Positions 23,553 through 34,519 of a stretch of DNA of 64,000 nt are shown piece after piece. This stretch comes from Austropuccinia psidii. Lineage: Eukaryota; Basidiomycota; Pucciniomycetes; Pucciniales; Sphaerophragmiaceae. The DNA is taken from positions 41,059,185 to 41,123,184 of the forward strand of contig JALGQZ010000003.1 of assembly GCA_023105745.1 (NCBI GenBank). The letters run 5' to 3'. The position numbers were made by a program, and so were the translations under genes. A model generated the notes under the pieces. That model was not told the DNA's origin. It did not search any database and saw only the letters and a list, made by a program, of their open reading frames with translations. Positions within the stretch are counted from its first letter, which is position 1. The number at the start of each line of letters is the position of its first letter.

Positions 23553-24990
23553 TGTCAGACTGAGTCTATGATGAGGGTATTAAAATGTATTTACAACTTT
23601 TAACTATGACTGTGACATGGTAAAAAAGGATTGACAAAGGGATATAAGACTTAAATATGTTTTAATCTAAGAATAAAAGGGCTTTACTATATGAAATATA
23701 GTGGTGGTGATCCCGGTTGAAAGCCCTGGGGGCAGCTTTACCTGTTGGGTTACAATAATAAAGACTACAATAATTAAAATCATAATTATACCTGTTTATT
23801 ACCCAAAATTAAAACTGTTTCTGACAGTTTACTATGTAGGGTATTTCAGAGAAGGATGAGGAAAGCTATTCTGTCTGTGAAAAGCCTCCTTTTTATCCTG
23901 AAATGAGGTGGAAAAGCTGTTAGACCTTTCCATGGAGAGGAAGTGAAGATTTTTTCACTCTCTGGGACAGGCCTGTGGTTTGCAAGGACCTGTATAGCCT
24001 GTATTGGGCTCAGATGTGGTTTTGAAACCACATCTGGGCAGTTTTCACCAATACAGGGTGAAAATATTCATCTGGGGACCAGACAACACTCTTCTGACGT
24101 GTATAACGTGTAGAATGCTGTACAGAAACTGTATGGGACCCCAGTATTGACTGACTTATGAGGTATTGAAGTATAAACATGCTTCTTTGTCAGTTTGAAA
24201 CCTCATAATCATGGTTATGGGATATTATCCCATGGTAAAGCTGTATTGGTCAGAATGTGGGATTTTGAACTTAAAACAGCTATACCTTTGTCAGTTCTTG
24301 AGATGTCAAGATCAAAACTGAATCTGTGCGTATCCCTGTATTGGTTCTACACAATGGTACTTTATTTGATATGGTTATCATTAAATATGGCAAAGGTATG
24401 CCATGTACAAGATTTTTGTAAATACGTTTGGTTTAGGCAAAAAGCTGTATTGGGCTTGTTTTCCCCATAACCTCTGGTATAGTTGAGATATGAGGAAATG
24501 GATGACACCATCAGATATCCCTGATTTTTCTCTTTCCAAAAAGACCCCACTTTAGGTATCTCACACTAAAACTGTAGAGGTTAGATGAGAAATGAATGTT
24601 TTTTTCAACCTTATTTGGTCTGAATTTGACCATAACTTCAGTAATATTGGTGCTAGCTCAGTTTGGCTGGAACAATTGGGTAGCCCTGGCTTAGAGCTTC
24701 ATTTTGAGTACCCATTTGATGGGGTTAGGCCTCTCCTTCTGGATTCCAGATGAGAGGTGAAAATTAAGGTTTATGCTCAGAAATAACTTTGAGCAGGAAT
24801 AACTTTGTTATTCTTTGTCCTATGGTGATGGGACTTAGATTTCCAGAAAGAGGTGAGTTTCATCTTTCTTTTGAAACCTTTTGGGCTGATTTGGCTCAGC
24901 TCCATGTTTTGGTGGTATCTTGGATATACCATTGATTTATGGTATTTTGGCTGTCATGCTTGTGCTCTGGTTTTGAGTCACAGGCTGACA
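23553..24990 (-). repeat. A 3' LTR
   Basis: 1438 bp, TGTCAG...CTGACA, directly followed on the inner side by the polypurine tract. Over the first ~130 aligned bases it differs at about a dozen positions from the surviving 5' LTR piece at 33354-33490, so the insertion is not recent. Confidence 0.92.
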
Positions 24991-25006
24991 TACCCTCCCT
25001 CTAAAA
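24991..25006 (-). promoter_or_regulatory. Polypurine tract of element A
   Basis: The minus strand reads TTTAGAGGGAGGGTA just before the LTR start TGTCAGCC. Confidence 0.75.
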
Positions 25007-25014
25007 AAGGCTCA

Positions 25015-25377
25015 TCATTGATGAGACTTTTCAGTCCTCCTAGAGGCTCTGAATCTTCTTAAATGAAGGTTCCCATCTAGTATGGCATCTTCTGCCAACC
25101 ATTTGTCTTTATCAGCTGTTTGGTTCTTGAATCTGACTGAGTATTGTCTCTGATCCTTCCCATCAAGTCTGATCTTCCTGGCCCTGATGATTTTACTCAC
25201 AGGTCCAGGGGAATCCTCCACTTCAACTATTTCAGGTTGTGTGGAGTTCTTCTTCCTGGAGGTGAATTTGTCCTCCTCTGTTTGGAAGTATGGCTTGACT
25301 AAACCTACTGGAAAGACTGGGTTCTTTCTAAAAAATTCCTCTGTAAGTTTGACTTCCACTGAATTCTTCCCTATCAA
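25015..25377 (-). pseudogene. A pol C-terminus with chromodomain-like tail
   Basis: Open segment in the same frame as the integrase core, separated from it by one stop near 25400. It contains the end of the GPY/F-like region (NSVEVKLTEEF, FPVGLVKPYF) and a chromodomain-like block: IIRARKIRLDGKDQRQYSVR followed by FKNQTADKDKWLAEDA. The reading stops naturally at RTEKSHQ. The tail is presumed to bind chromatin and guide integration, as in chromoviruses. Confidence 0.8.
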
Positions 25378-25404
25378 TTTAATGATAGTGAAGGGCCCTA
25401 CAAA

Positions 25405-27198
25405 TTATTCTCTCATTTTCTTAGGTCCTTTAAGATTATTAAAGTTCAGTGTGGACACTAGCACTTGGTCCCCTTCCTTAAAGTCAGGTTCCATGTGTGT
25501 CTTGTCCCACCTCTGCTTATTATATCCTTTTGCCTCAGCTATGCATTTGGCAGCTGTGTCACAAGCCCTCTTCCACATATCATGGAAGTCTTTGGCTGTG
25601 GGGTGGATGGCCAGAAGATTCTTCTTCAAGTTATCCACAGGCAACAGGGGATTCCACCCTTTTTCTACCACTGCAGGTGTTTTTCCTGTGGTAGAGTGCT
25701 GACTTGTATTATAAGCCAGTTGGACAGCTGGTAGAAGGGTAACCCAGTCATGGGTGTATCCCTCATGGTCCTTGTATTCCATACCATAGGCATAGAACCT
25801 TCTAAGGATGTCTTCCATTGTCTGGATCATCCTTTCAGCTAGGCCATCTGTTTGTGGATGGTAGGCTGTGGAAAAGGCAAGCTTGGTGCCAAGCATGTCA
25901 TATAAGTTGGTCCAAAATTCAGATGTGAACTTTGGGTCCCTATCACTAATGATTATCTTAGGGACTCCACAGGTGGATATGATGTTATTTCAGAATAACA
26001 GAGCAGTATCTATGGCTGTGTCCTCTTTATGGAATGGCAGACACCTCATGCTCTTGCTGAACCTATCAACTATTATTAAGCAGGAATTGTAGTTTTCTTT
26101 GCCCCCTGGGACAAGTCCTGTTACCCAGTCCATATTGATGGTTTCCCATGGGTGTTTGGGTTCCTCTATATGTTTAATTGCCCAATACTTCTTCCCATGT
26201 TTCCTATCTGCCTTTTGGCATCTTTCACAAGTGTTGATGTATTCACTCAACTCTTGTTCCCACTTGGGCCACCAAGCTGTGCTTGCTACCCTTTCTGTGG
26301 TTCTGTCCTCACTCATGTGTCCCATGTAGGGGCAGTCATGGTATTCTTGCAGGATCAGAGAGATGTGGTCTCTGTCTACCACTGTGAGTGCACTGGTGTG
26401 CTTCTCCCTGTGGTAGAGCAGGCCATCTATAAGGAAGAATTTGTTATCCTTATAGGCCCTCAACCAGGGTTCCTCCAGCTGGTATTCCAGTTCTGGACTC
26501 CTGTATTTTTGTTGAAGGAGCTGTAGTAATATGCCACATTGTTTATGTTTGGCATATGACTTCAGTACTGCACTGGAAAATTTATTGTGAATTTCTGAGG
26601 AGCTTATTCCCAGTATTGGAGTTCCTGTTCCTTCTGACACGGTGTTTCCACTGTCAAGGGTACCACTTTCTGGTGCCCATTCAGAAAGTCTGAAGCTCTT
26701 CTCCCTACCTATCTCCATGAAATGGATAGGGATCTTGGCTGCAACTTCAGGGTCATAAGCTGGATTGCTCTTGACAATATCCAGTGTCCACCTGCTGAGG
26801 CCATCTGCATTGGTATGGCTTTTAACTTCTTTGTATATGATGGTTGTGTTCCCTCTATACTCCTGGATGGCTATTTGCCACCTCAGCATGTGTCTATTTG
26901 TAGTCTTCATGTTTAGTAAATACTTCAAGGCTGTGCAGTCTGTGTAGACTTTAAAGGCTGCACCCTCCAGATAATAATGGAGTTTTTCCAGAGCCCAAAC
27001 TAGACATAGACATTCATTCTGGGTGGCCCCATACCTGGCTTCTGAATCTTTCAGTTGCCTAGAGATGTAACATATTACTCCCTCTCTTGGCTCACCATCC
27101 ACAATTTGTCTTTGGTGAAGGGCTGCTCCTAAGCCTTGGCTACATGCTGCATCTGTATATAACTTGAATTGTAGTTCAAACTCAGGCAAGATGAGCAC
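25405..27198 (-). pseudogene. A RNase H and integrase, one nonsense codon
   Basis: Two in-frame pieces, 27198-25990 and 25896-25405, separated by a TGA that replaces a Trp codon after TALLF. RNase H shows [27 protein letters not shown] and YTDCTALKYLL, so all three acidic positions are kept. A linker is followed by the integrase zinc site (H-x6-H in YHDCPYMGHM; CERCQ) and the catalytic core: INMDWVTGLVPGG, then [12 protein letters not shown] in the gap between pieces, then [17 protein letters not shown]. The DDE triad is complete. Apart from the nonsense codon this is the most intact integrase of the window. Confidence 0.9.
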
Positions 27199-27199
27199 A

Positions 27200-28175
27200 G
27201 GTGCATTTGTTAGAACATGTTTGATCCTCTCATATGCATCCCTTCTTTCCTTGGTAATTTCAAAAACTACATCTTTTGAACATTACTTGTATAAACTACT
27301 AGTTATGTGGGAAAAATTCTTGATGTGGTTTCTATAGTAGCTGGCAAACCCAAGTAAAGATTGCATCTCTTTGATGCTCTTTGGTACTGGCCTTTGCAGT
27401 ATTTATGCTACTTTGTTCTGGTCAATTGCCAGACTAAGATTTGAGAGTTTATTTCCTAGAGCTCGTAGCTCTTGCTGGCCAAAATTACACTTTTTCAGTG
27501 AAATTTTCAGATTGATGGGTGTAAATTTACTTAGCACTCTGTCTATGTATTGTACATGGTCTTCCCATGTCTCTGCGTATATAATGATATCATCAATATA
27601 TACCACCATCTAGCCATTCAATATTTCTTCTTGAAATATTGTGTCCATCATCCTTCGGAAGTGGGCTGGTGCATTTTTGATGGCAAATGGCATCCTGGTA
27701 TACTCATATATGCCCATATGGAATATTATTCTGAGCAATTTCACGGAGTTTGGTTTAACTACATTTTGGTGGAAGCCTTTAATACAATCCATTTTGGTTA
27801 TGTATTTGGCTTTTGCAAGTTTATCCAAGGCATGAGGTATCCTGGGTATAGGGTACCTGTCTGCTTTTGTGTAGTTATTTAGAGCTCTAAAGTCTCCACA
27901 CAGTCTAGACTTGGCATCATGCCAGGTGATTAGGACAGGAGTGGGATTTCCACCATTTCATTATGTCCAATCTTCCTGATAACATCCATGTCCGGGAGTT
28001 CATTGATGTGTTTTTCAATTTCTCTCCTGGTTTCCAGGCTTTCTGGATAAGGAGGTCTCCTAAGCATGGGTGGATAAGGTCTTTCCACATCCAGATATAG
28101 TTCTATATCATGGCCTTTGATCTTGCCTAATGGTTCTTCACCAATTGCAAATGCTGGTTTGTTCTTCCTCAGCAT
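27200..28175 (-). pseudogene. A reverse transcriptase, frameshifted
   Basis: 28175-27930 encodes the N-terminal fingers (GHDIELYLDVERPYPPMLRR, DVIRKIGHNEMVEI). A frameshift near 27900 leads into 27828-27610 (TKMDCIKGFHQNVVKP, YEYTRMPFAIKNAPAHFRRM) and 27609-27403 (VVYIDDIIIYAETWEDHVQY). The catalytic YIDD box is intact. A stop follows NKVA at about 27403, and more stops lie before RNase H. It would copy the element RNA into DNA in the particle. Confidence 0.88.
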
Positions 28176-28226
28176 CTTCAGTAAACTTAGTTTTTGTTTA
28201 CTGGTGAGGGTAGTGCTAAACTGTCC

Positions 28227-30865
28227 CTACTTAAATTCATTCAGAAGTTCTGCCAGTGGATCTTGAGAAGATATCTGGTATATATCAAGTGAAAATTTCT
28301 TTTCCTTGTTGGTACCAATGGTAATGTGCCTATTTTTACTGTTGTAAATATCAATGCCATACATCCTCTGGTAGTCTGTTCCCCGCAAGGACCCTTGGAT
28401 GTGGGCATCATCAAGCACTACAAACTCTGGGTTGAGTCTGATATTACCTTTCCTATGGGGTATAATTATCTCTTTGATAATTGTCCCAATGGAAGTCATC
28501 TTCCCTGATGCACTTTTAAAGTTCTTTGCCCTGGTGGGAAAGAGCTGTTTTTCCCAGTTTGGGAAGTGGTTATCCAGATACGTTCTGGCCCCTATGGAGC
28601 AGTGTGCTCCACTATCAATGATCAGTGGATGTTGAGCATTGTCAATACAGACAGTAACTTTTGTGGCTGTTCCATGTATATATGCCATCCCTTTGGCTGT
28701 TGTAACCAGGAATGTTTGTGCATCTTGTGTATGTTTGCACAAGCTTTTGTTGGCAGTATCCTGTCGCATGCCTGCTTCCAACTGTATGTCCGGAATTTCT
28801 AGTGGGGTTTCCTCTTGGTATTCCACTAGAAATTCTCCTCTTGGGTCTTGGTCATCATCAGATGGTTCTCTGATGGCATCACCCATGGAGTCTGATTCAG
28901 AATCCTCTGTTGGGGATTCCTCCTCTGGGAATTTCTCAATGGCATAGACTTTTTTCTTTGCCTTTGGACAGTTGTTGGAATAGTGGTCTGTTGAAACACA
29001 ATTGTGACAAGTATTCTTCTTCTTTGCCACTTCTGCCACTCCTTCTCTGGGTTTGTCTTTGAACTCTGCCCTGAGAGGTTGTTTCTCTTTGAAAGTACTG
29101 CTTCTATATAGGCTGAATTTCCCTATATTAGTTCTTTTCCTTATATCTTGTAAGGTATTAGCAATGTCATCTAGAGTGAAATTTTGGTTGCATCTGCACT
29201 TTACTGCATGCTGTAGTTCTCCTGGAAGTTGTGTCAGAATTTTATGATTCTTCATTTGGATGTTCATCTGAGGATCAATGGCTTTAAGTCTTTTAGACTG
29301 TCTAAGACACCACTCATATGGATCTTTGTCCACATAGTATTTGTCATTGTCAAATGACATGGTCTTTTGCCATATCCAAGTTCCATTACTGTACTTTTGG
29401 ATGATTTGACTCATCCACTATGGCCAGTTTCTCCTGCCATGGATTTCTTTCATTTCTGTGTACCATATACTAGCATGACCTTTAAATTCTGTATTTAGTC
29501 TATCAATAATCCAGTAATTTGTTATGCTTGGTAAATCAATGAATAGTCCATCAATATAATCATGAGCTCCATATGATCATATTCTCCTGTTCCAGAGAAT
29601 TTGGGCCAGCTTGAGGCATCAGGAAGCTGTTTCAAGGCTTCCTTCTCTGAATAAGACATGCCATCTTCATCCTGGTATTGTGATGGAGATCTTGCTTTAT
29701 TCATCAAAATGGCATCCGTTTTGATTTCATCTGGTTGATATGAATTATCCATAACTTGGCCTTGTGGTTGAGGCTTCAAGTTATGGTATACATTAAACAA
29801 TTTGTTAATGTCTTGATATAGAAAATCCCTGTCCCTTTTGCTGTGGTGTTGTTCTTCAAAGACTAGATTAAGCCTTTTTTCGGTTTCTTCAGAGGCTTTG
29901 CTCAATTGAGCGTGTCCTTGAAGATTTTTAACAATTTTATCCTTGGAGGCTGTTAATTTTTTCATCCTTTCATGGCTTGCTTCAAGTTCTGCAAACTGCT
30001 TTTGAGTTTGCTCAGCATATTGGGACATTTGTAACCATAGTGCATCACTGTTTAACTTACTCTCAGGTGTGAAAATATTATGTTCAATCTGAGTGGGGGT
30101 AATGTTTCTATTACTAGGACTACTGATTCTAGAGTGTTTTACAACTAATTCTGGTTCTTGTGCACTTCTTTCACCAAATCCAACAACCTCTGGATCATGG
30201 GGTCTGACTCTCTCTGCCTTTGGCTGAAAGAGGTCTTGTTTTTCCCCTTGTATCCTTTTCTTCTCATGGAAGCCTCCTGGAATTGTGAAGAGTGGTGACT
30301 CCTGGTCATTGATTTGTTGGTGTCTGAATGGTGTGAAGCCACTGGAGAGCTGATTTGGCCTGCTCCTTGTGAGCCTGAAGGAATCTGAGTAGGCCCTGTC
30401 TGGGTTAACTGTCCTTCTATAGCTTGGATAGTGGCTTGATTCTCCCTTATCCTCTGTGCCCTTGACTCCAGGAGTCTGAACTGCCTGGTAGGATCCCAAC
30501 CTTTTGTGTTTACCATAAGGTCTTTGAAGTCTATCTCTTTGAGACAGATCTTCTGGCAACTTGCTCCAAGTTCTTCCGAGTGAGATGCCAGGTTGAACCT
30601 CTTGTTTTCCATGCTCCATTGAAACAAATCTTTGAGGAGTTGGTGGAGCTGAAGAAATTTATCCATATCCTTCCAGTCCTCTGGTTTGAGGTTCCTGTTG
30701 AATTGGAGTGTGAATGGCATGGTTGATATTATCTCCCTCATTATTTTGCCATCCACCACTGTGTCCAAGGTGTCCTCTTCCAGGTCTTCTTGTTCTGGAC
30801 AGGCCTTCTCTGTCATCTGGCTGGTTCCTTTGGAAGCCAAGGTCTCTGAGGTATACAGGTGACAT
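28227..30865 (-). pseudogene. A gag and protease, frameshifted
   Basis: Gag starts at ATG 30865 (MSPVYLRDLGFQRNQPDD), one base after the TGA that closes unspliced ORF1. A stop near 30659 and a frameshift near 29500 interrupt it. The open pieces are 30619-29522 and 29414-28227. Recognisable parts: coiled-coil-like region (QMSQYAEQTQKQFAELEASH), capsid core (SWPKFSGTGEYDHMEL; WIWQKTMSFDNDKYYVDKDP), zinc knuckle CHNCVSTDHYSNNC (29009-28968), acidic linker (PTEDSESDSMGDA), and protease site LIIDSGAHCSIGA with a normal Asp-Ser-Gly (Asp codon about 28616). Gag overlaps ORF1 in a different frame over 30845-30145. Confidence 0.88.
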
Positions 30866-31213
30866 ATCAGTGTTTGAAAGCAGTCAAAAACTTTATGTTC
30901 TTAGGGTATTTACCATTGACTGTGCCTTGTAGAAATTTGTTGTCTGCTGATTGAGGAAATTTACCTTTAGAGGTCACAACTGAGTTAATTATAGTAATCT
31001 TCCCTGTACAAGTTGTTAAGGTTGGTTTACCTTGTATCGATTCAGAGTTTTGTGGTTTTCTAATTCCCTGGGTGGCTATCGGTGTCCACTTCTTTGCTGT
31101 AATCAGGCTTTCACTGTGCCTCTTTCCTTTTCCCTTGCTGCGCTCCTGTTCTGAGGGTGTCACTGGTGTGTTGGCCTGTGACTGGGTCTCAAGTGGGATA
31201 TAATTCTCTTCCA
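30145..31213 (-). CDS. A accessory ORF1, spliced, overlapping gag in the +1 frame
   Basis: Predicted exons 31213-30914 (300 nt) and 30845-30145 (701 nt) flank a 68-nt phase-1 intron (30913-30846; donor GTAAAT, acceptor ATACCTCAG). The joined junction reads QGTVN-ETLASKGTSQ. The first exon follows an acceptor-like TTTGATTCAG and starts with TG, so the start codon may be split A|TG; the upstream exon is not located. With that start the protein would be about 333 residues with no internal stop. It is rich in Lys/Arg/Ser, with ERSKGKGKRHSE and KWTPIATQ early, a predicted helical middle and a basic C-terminus (MRRKGYKGKNKT, IQRLLDLVKEVHKNQN). I do not know its function. D1 and D2 have the same exon phases. 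Confidence 0.65.
30846..30913 (-). other. ORF1 intron containing the gag start codon (element A)
   Basis: 68-nt candidate intron. Inside it are the stop codon that closes unspliced ORF1 (TGA 30869-30867) and the gag ATG (30865-30863), arranged as TGATATG. Removing the intron keeps ORF1 open and deletes the gag start; retaining it ends ORF1 and exposes gag. Confidence 0.6.
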
Positions 31214-31690
31214 CTGAATCAAAGTAGGAAAAAGAGGGCTTATGTCAGTTAAGACTTCTTAAAATGCTGTTTGCATGTCTAAGAATGGCCTCTGGGCTTT
31301 TATGTTACTACAATATGCCCTGTATAATGACAGTGTAATTGAATCAACAATTCCACGTCATAATTACAGCTTTTGGTACCCTCTCACACTGTTTGTGTGC
31401 CAGTATCCTACAGATACACTTGTGGTTTTCAAGTGTAATCTGTACAAGTGGCTCTTTGTAAGTGTAATTGAGTTAAAAATACACTTAACCACGCCTCTAC
31501 TGTTGGTTTTACAGTCAGAGGTGTCCTTATTTAATCAAAACCACAGGACTTATTGATGGCTTATGTGTTTTTATATGTAAAACACGCCAAAAATAAAGGT
31601 CTTGTGGGTATTAACCACATGACAGATACTCTTAAATTATGAGTAAAAGGTGGTACATTGACCAAATAAATGAATATAATATATTTTTTT
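31214..31690 (-). other. A 5' leader
   Basis: Non-coding leader upstream of the ORF1 exon. The junction with the B2 LTR at 31691 removes the primer-binding site and the inner part of the 5' LTR. Confidence 0.6.
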
Positions 31691-33344
31691 TAAGACAACC
31701 ATGAGTTTGACCCTCCTCCTTGATGGTTGCGGCATTCTAACCTGGAGCCAATTGGTCACGTCATATCATTTATGGCCAATTGACCCCCTTGGGTGTTCTA
31801 TGGCTCTTACGCCATAACCCATTCCAATGGCCATATCCTGCCATCATTGGCCTTCTTGGCCAATTCCCACCTCACCAACCCCCAGGCCTTCATCTTCGAT
31901 TTTGGGCCTGGGGGTCCTTTTGTCTTCTATGGGCCTCCAGGCTCCCTAGCCATCACCATTGGCTTCTGGCCAACCCCTTTCATTAGTGGAGTTTTGGCCT
32001 AAATGGCCTTTTTGGGCCATTTAGGCCCCCTACGGCTTCTATGGTCTGCACAGTCCGTAGGCCACGTACCGCAGTCTGTAGGCCAATTAGGCCCCTTTTG
32101 GCCTAATCCAATGAGGCCAAAAGGGGCCAAAGGGGGCAGCCACAATTGGGCCCACCTGAGGCCCTTTTTGTCACCAACTCCTTGGACCCAAAATTGGCCA
32201 AAAACCCCATGGACACAATTTTGGCCATAAATCCTGTAGGACCCTTTTTTGGCTATGGACCACCATGTACCAATATCTCAGCCATGGCCTCTGGCAACCA
32301 CCAGAGGCCACCAGATCAGCTCAGTCAGCCTTCCCCTCATCTTATGGGGAATTCTTTCCATTCCTTCATACCATCCGTACTTGAGGTTGCAGGCATGGTG
32401 CATATATGGTATTATATACCATTATGCACCATTTTTGCTCAACAATCCAATGGTGACGTTTTCAGGACCCTTTTCTATCTTTCCATATCAAGGTCTCAAA
32501 ATCCAATGCCCATTTTGAAGGAGGATTATTCAGCTCATCAGTCTGACAAGTTATGGCGGCAATCAGAAGACTCTTCAAGGATCCCAACCACCTGTATCTG
32601 CAGGAGTTGGGTTGGTACATTATTCAGGATTATTCAAAAGGGCCAATTCTCAAGAGGTATTACATCAATGCAATCAGTTGTCAAGCCATCAAGTATTTCC
32701 ATACTCCTTGGACAACTCAATTCATCCATACAGGCCTCATTCAATCAACCTGTATGGCCTTGGCCCAATTGGGCCATTTCATATTCCACTGTGTGAATTC
32801 CATCACACAGTTCAATTTTAAGATGGCCAGAACTGTATTTCCCAATTCGGACAATACAGTCATTGATTCACCTTCCAGGATCAATCTTTCAAGTTTTCAC
32901 ATATACTGGCCACCTTTTCATCACCTGGGCACTTTTTCGCCAGTTAATTAATATATTGGATTTATTTTTATCTTTATTTTCTTTTACCTTATTAAAGTTA
33001 ATACTGATAATCTTAAGTCAGTCATTAGCACCCTTTCTCTTTTCTTCCTTGCCTGTCAGTGGATATTGGTGGTCATATCCTTTACTAATTCCATTCCTTT
33101 TATGGCAGGTTGAAACAGTGAATTGAGGATTCACTTGGCTGGCTTCTTGGCTTTTGGCTTCCTTTATTATCTTTGGCCTTTGGCTTCTTATTCTTTTCTT
33201 TTATCTTTGGCATACTTGTCTTTTCCATTCTTCTTCTTTAAAGAAATTAAATCTTTATTATTCCTTTATCTCTTGGAGCCCTCCAAGTGAGTTCTTGATT
33301 CCTGAGTGCCAGACCCTCTTGCTTACATAAGAGCCCCTGTGACA
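31691..33344 (+). repeat. B2-type LTR with mismatched flanks
   Basis: 1654 bp, TAAGACAACCATG...CCCTGTGACA, closely resembling the solo LTR at 51185-52783 and more distantly B. Left flank is TTTTT and right flank ATATG, so no target duplication. It is rich in TGGCC/GGCC motifs compared with its surroundings. Confidence 0.85.
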
Positions 33345-33913
33345 ATATGCGTGGTTTAGGCAAAAAGTTGTATTGGGCTTGTTTGCCCCATAACTTCTGC
33401 TATAGTTGAGATATGAGGAGATTGATGACACCATCAGATAGCCCTGATTGCTCTCTTTCCAAAAAAAACCCACATTAGGTATCTCAAACTAAAACTGTAG
33501 AAGTTAGATGGGAGGTGAATGTTTTGTTCAACCTTATTTGGTCTGAATTTGACCATAACTTCAGTAATATTGGTGCTAGCTCAGTTTGGCTGGGAAGATT
33601 GGGTAGCCCTGGATTAGAGCTTCATTTTGAGTACCCATTTGATGGGGTTAGGCCTCTCCTGCTGGATTCCAGATGAGAGGCGAAAATTAAGGTTTATGCT
33701 CAGCAATAACTTTGAGCAGGAATACATTTTTTATTCTTTCACCTATGGTGATGGGACTTACATTTTCAGAAAAAGGTGAGTTTCCTCTTTATTTTGATAC
33801 CTTTTGAGCTAATTTGGCTCAGCTCCATGGTTTGGTGGTATCTTGGCTATACCATTGATTTATGGTATTTTGGCTGTCATTCTTGTGCTCTGGTTTTGAG
33901 TCACAGGCTGACA
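33345..33913 (-). repeat. Truncated A 5' LTR
   Basis: Matches 24417-24990 of the A 3' LTR and ends GGCTGACA at the CATTA duplication. About 860 bp of the LTR are missing on the inner side. Confidence 0.88.
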
Positions 33914-34514
33914 CATTAAATGCAGTCTTGATTCATCAAGACCTGTATTTCATTCATACACCATGGGAACTTTGTTCAACCCAGTTCATTTCTCAATCTG
34001 GAAAGGTATACACTTCATCAAGCAGTCAAATACAGCTTCAAGGATTCAATACACACCAGCTGTCAACCTGAAGGAGTAACGCTCTCAACCATTCACATAT
34101 AACAGCATCCTTTGACCCTTGGGGGCTTTTCCCCCAAGTAAATAATATATTTTGATTTCATATTATCTTTATTTTCTTTTCATTCTGTTAAGTGAATACT
34201 GATATTATAAATTCACTCATTTAGCACCTTTTTCTTTTCTTTCTTTGCCTGTCAATTTATACATGGTGTTCATATCCTTACTCATTCCATTGTCCATTTT
34301 TCAGGTTGAAACAGTGATTAAGGACTTACTTGGTAGGCTCCTTGGCCATTTGGCTTCTCTTTCCTCTTATTGCATCTCATCTTTGTACCTGCATATTTCT
34401 TAGAGGAATTCAATGCTTTTATTCTATTCTCTTTATTCTTTGGAGTCTTACATGTGATTTCCCTGATTGCTGATTGCCAGGCCACTCTTGCTTTCCACTA
34501 GAGCCCCTGTGACA
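33914..34514 (+). repeat. B 3' LTR, right segment
   Basis: Starts with the duplicated CATTA and continues the LTR (CAGTCTTGATTCATCAAGACC) to CCCCTGTGACA, followed by ACCTC. It aligns with 14898-15497. Confidence 0.9.
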
Positions 34515-34519
34515 ACCTC

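Larger units (their letters stand above)
23553..33913 (-). mobile_element. Ty3/Gypsy element A inserted in B 3' LTR (target duplication CATTA)
   Basis: Minus-strand element: 3' LTR 24990-23553, polypurine tract 25006-24991, pol 28227-25015, gag and protease about 30865-28227, ORF1 31213-30145, leader to 31690, then a B2 LTR and only the distal 569 bp of its own 5' LTR (33345-33913). CATTA is at 23548-23552 and 33914-33918, and the B LTR continues across. Pol is the best preserved in the window, with few stops, but gag has frameshifts and the primer-binding site is gone. Confidence 0.92.
14030..34514 (+). mobile_element. Chromoviral Ty3/Gypsy element B (interrupted by element A)
   Basis: Plus-strand element: 5' LTR 14030-15497, long leader, gag from 17962, truncated pol to 21833, polypurine tract 22586-22599, and a 3' LTR starting 22600 that is split at 23552 by element A and resumes after 33913. 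The ACCTC duplications match at 14025-14029 and 34515-34519. It sits inside element C. Without A it would be about 10.1 kb. Protease and the start of reverse transcriptase are deleted and gag carries stops, so it is dead. Confidence 0.9.

Noticed and set aside
25187..25702. 171-codon plus-strand open frame
   Set aside because: It lies antisense to the element A integrase and chromodomain-like tail; CpG-poor codon use makes the antisense strand open by chance.
32146..32796. 216-codon plus-strand open frame in the B2 LTR
   Set aside because: Entirely inside an LTR, Pro/Trp-rich from GGCC repeats, not preserved in the sister LTR at 51185-52783.
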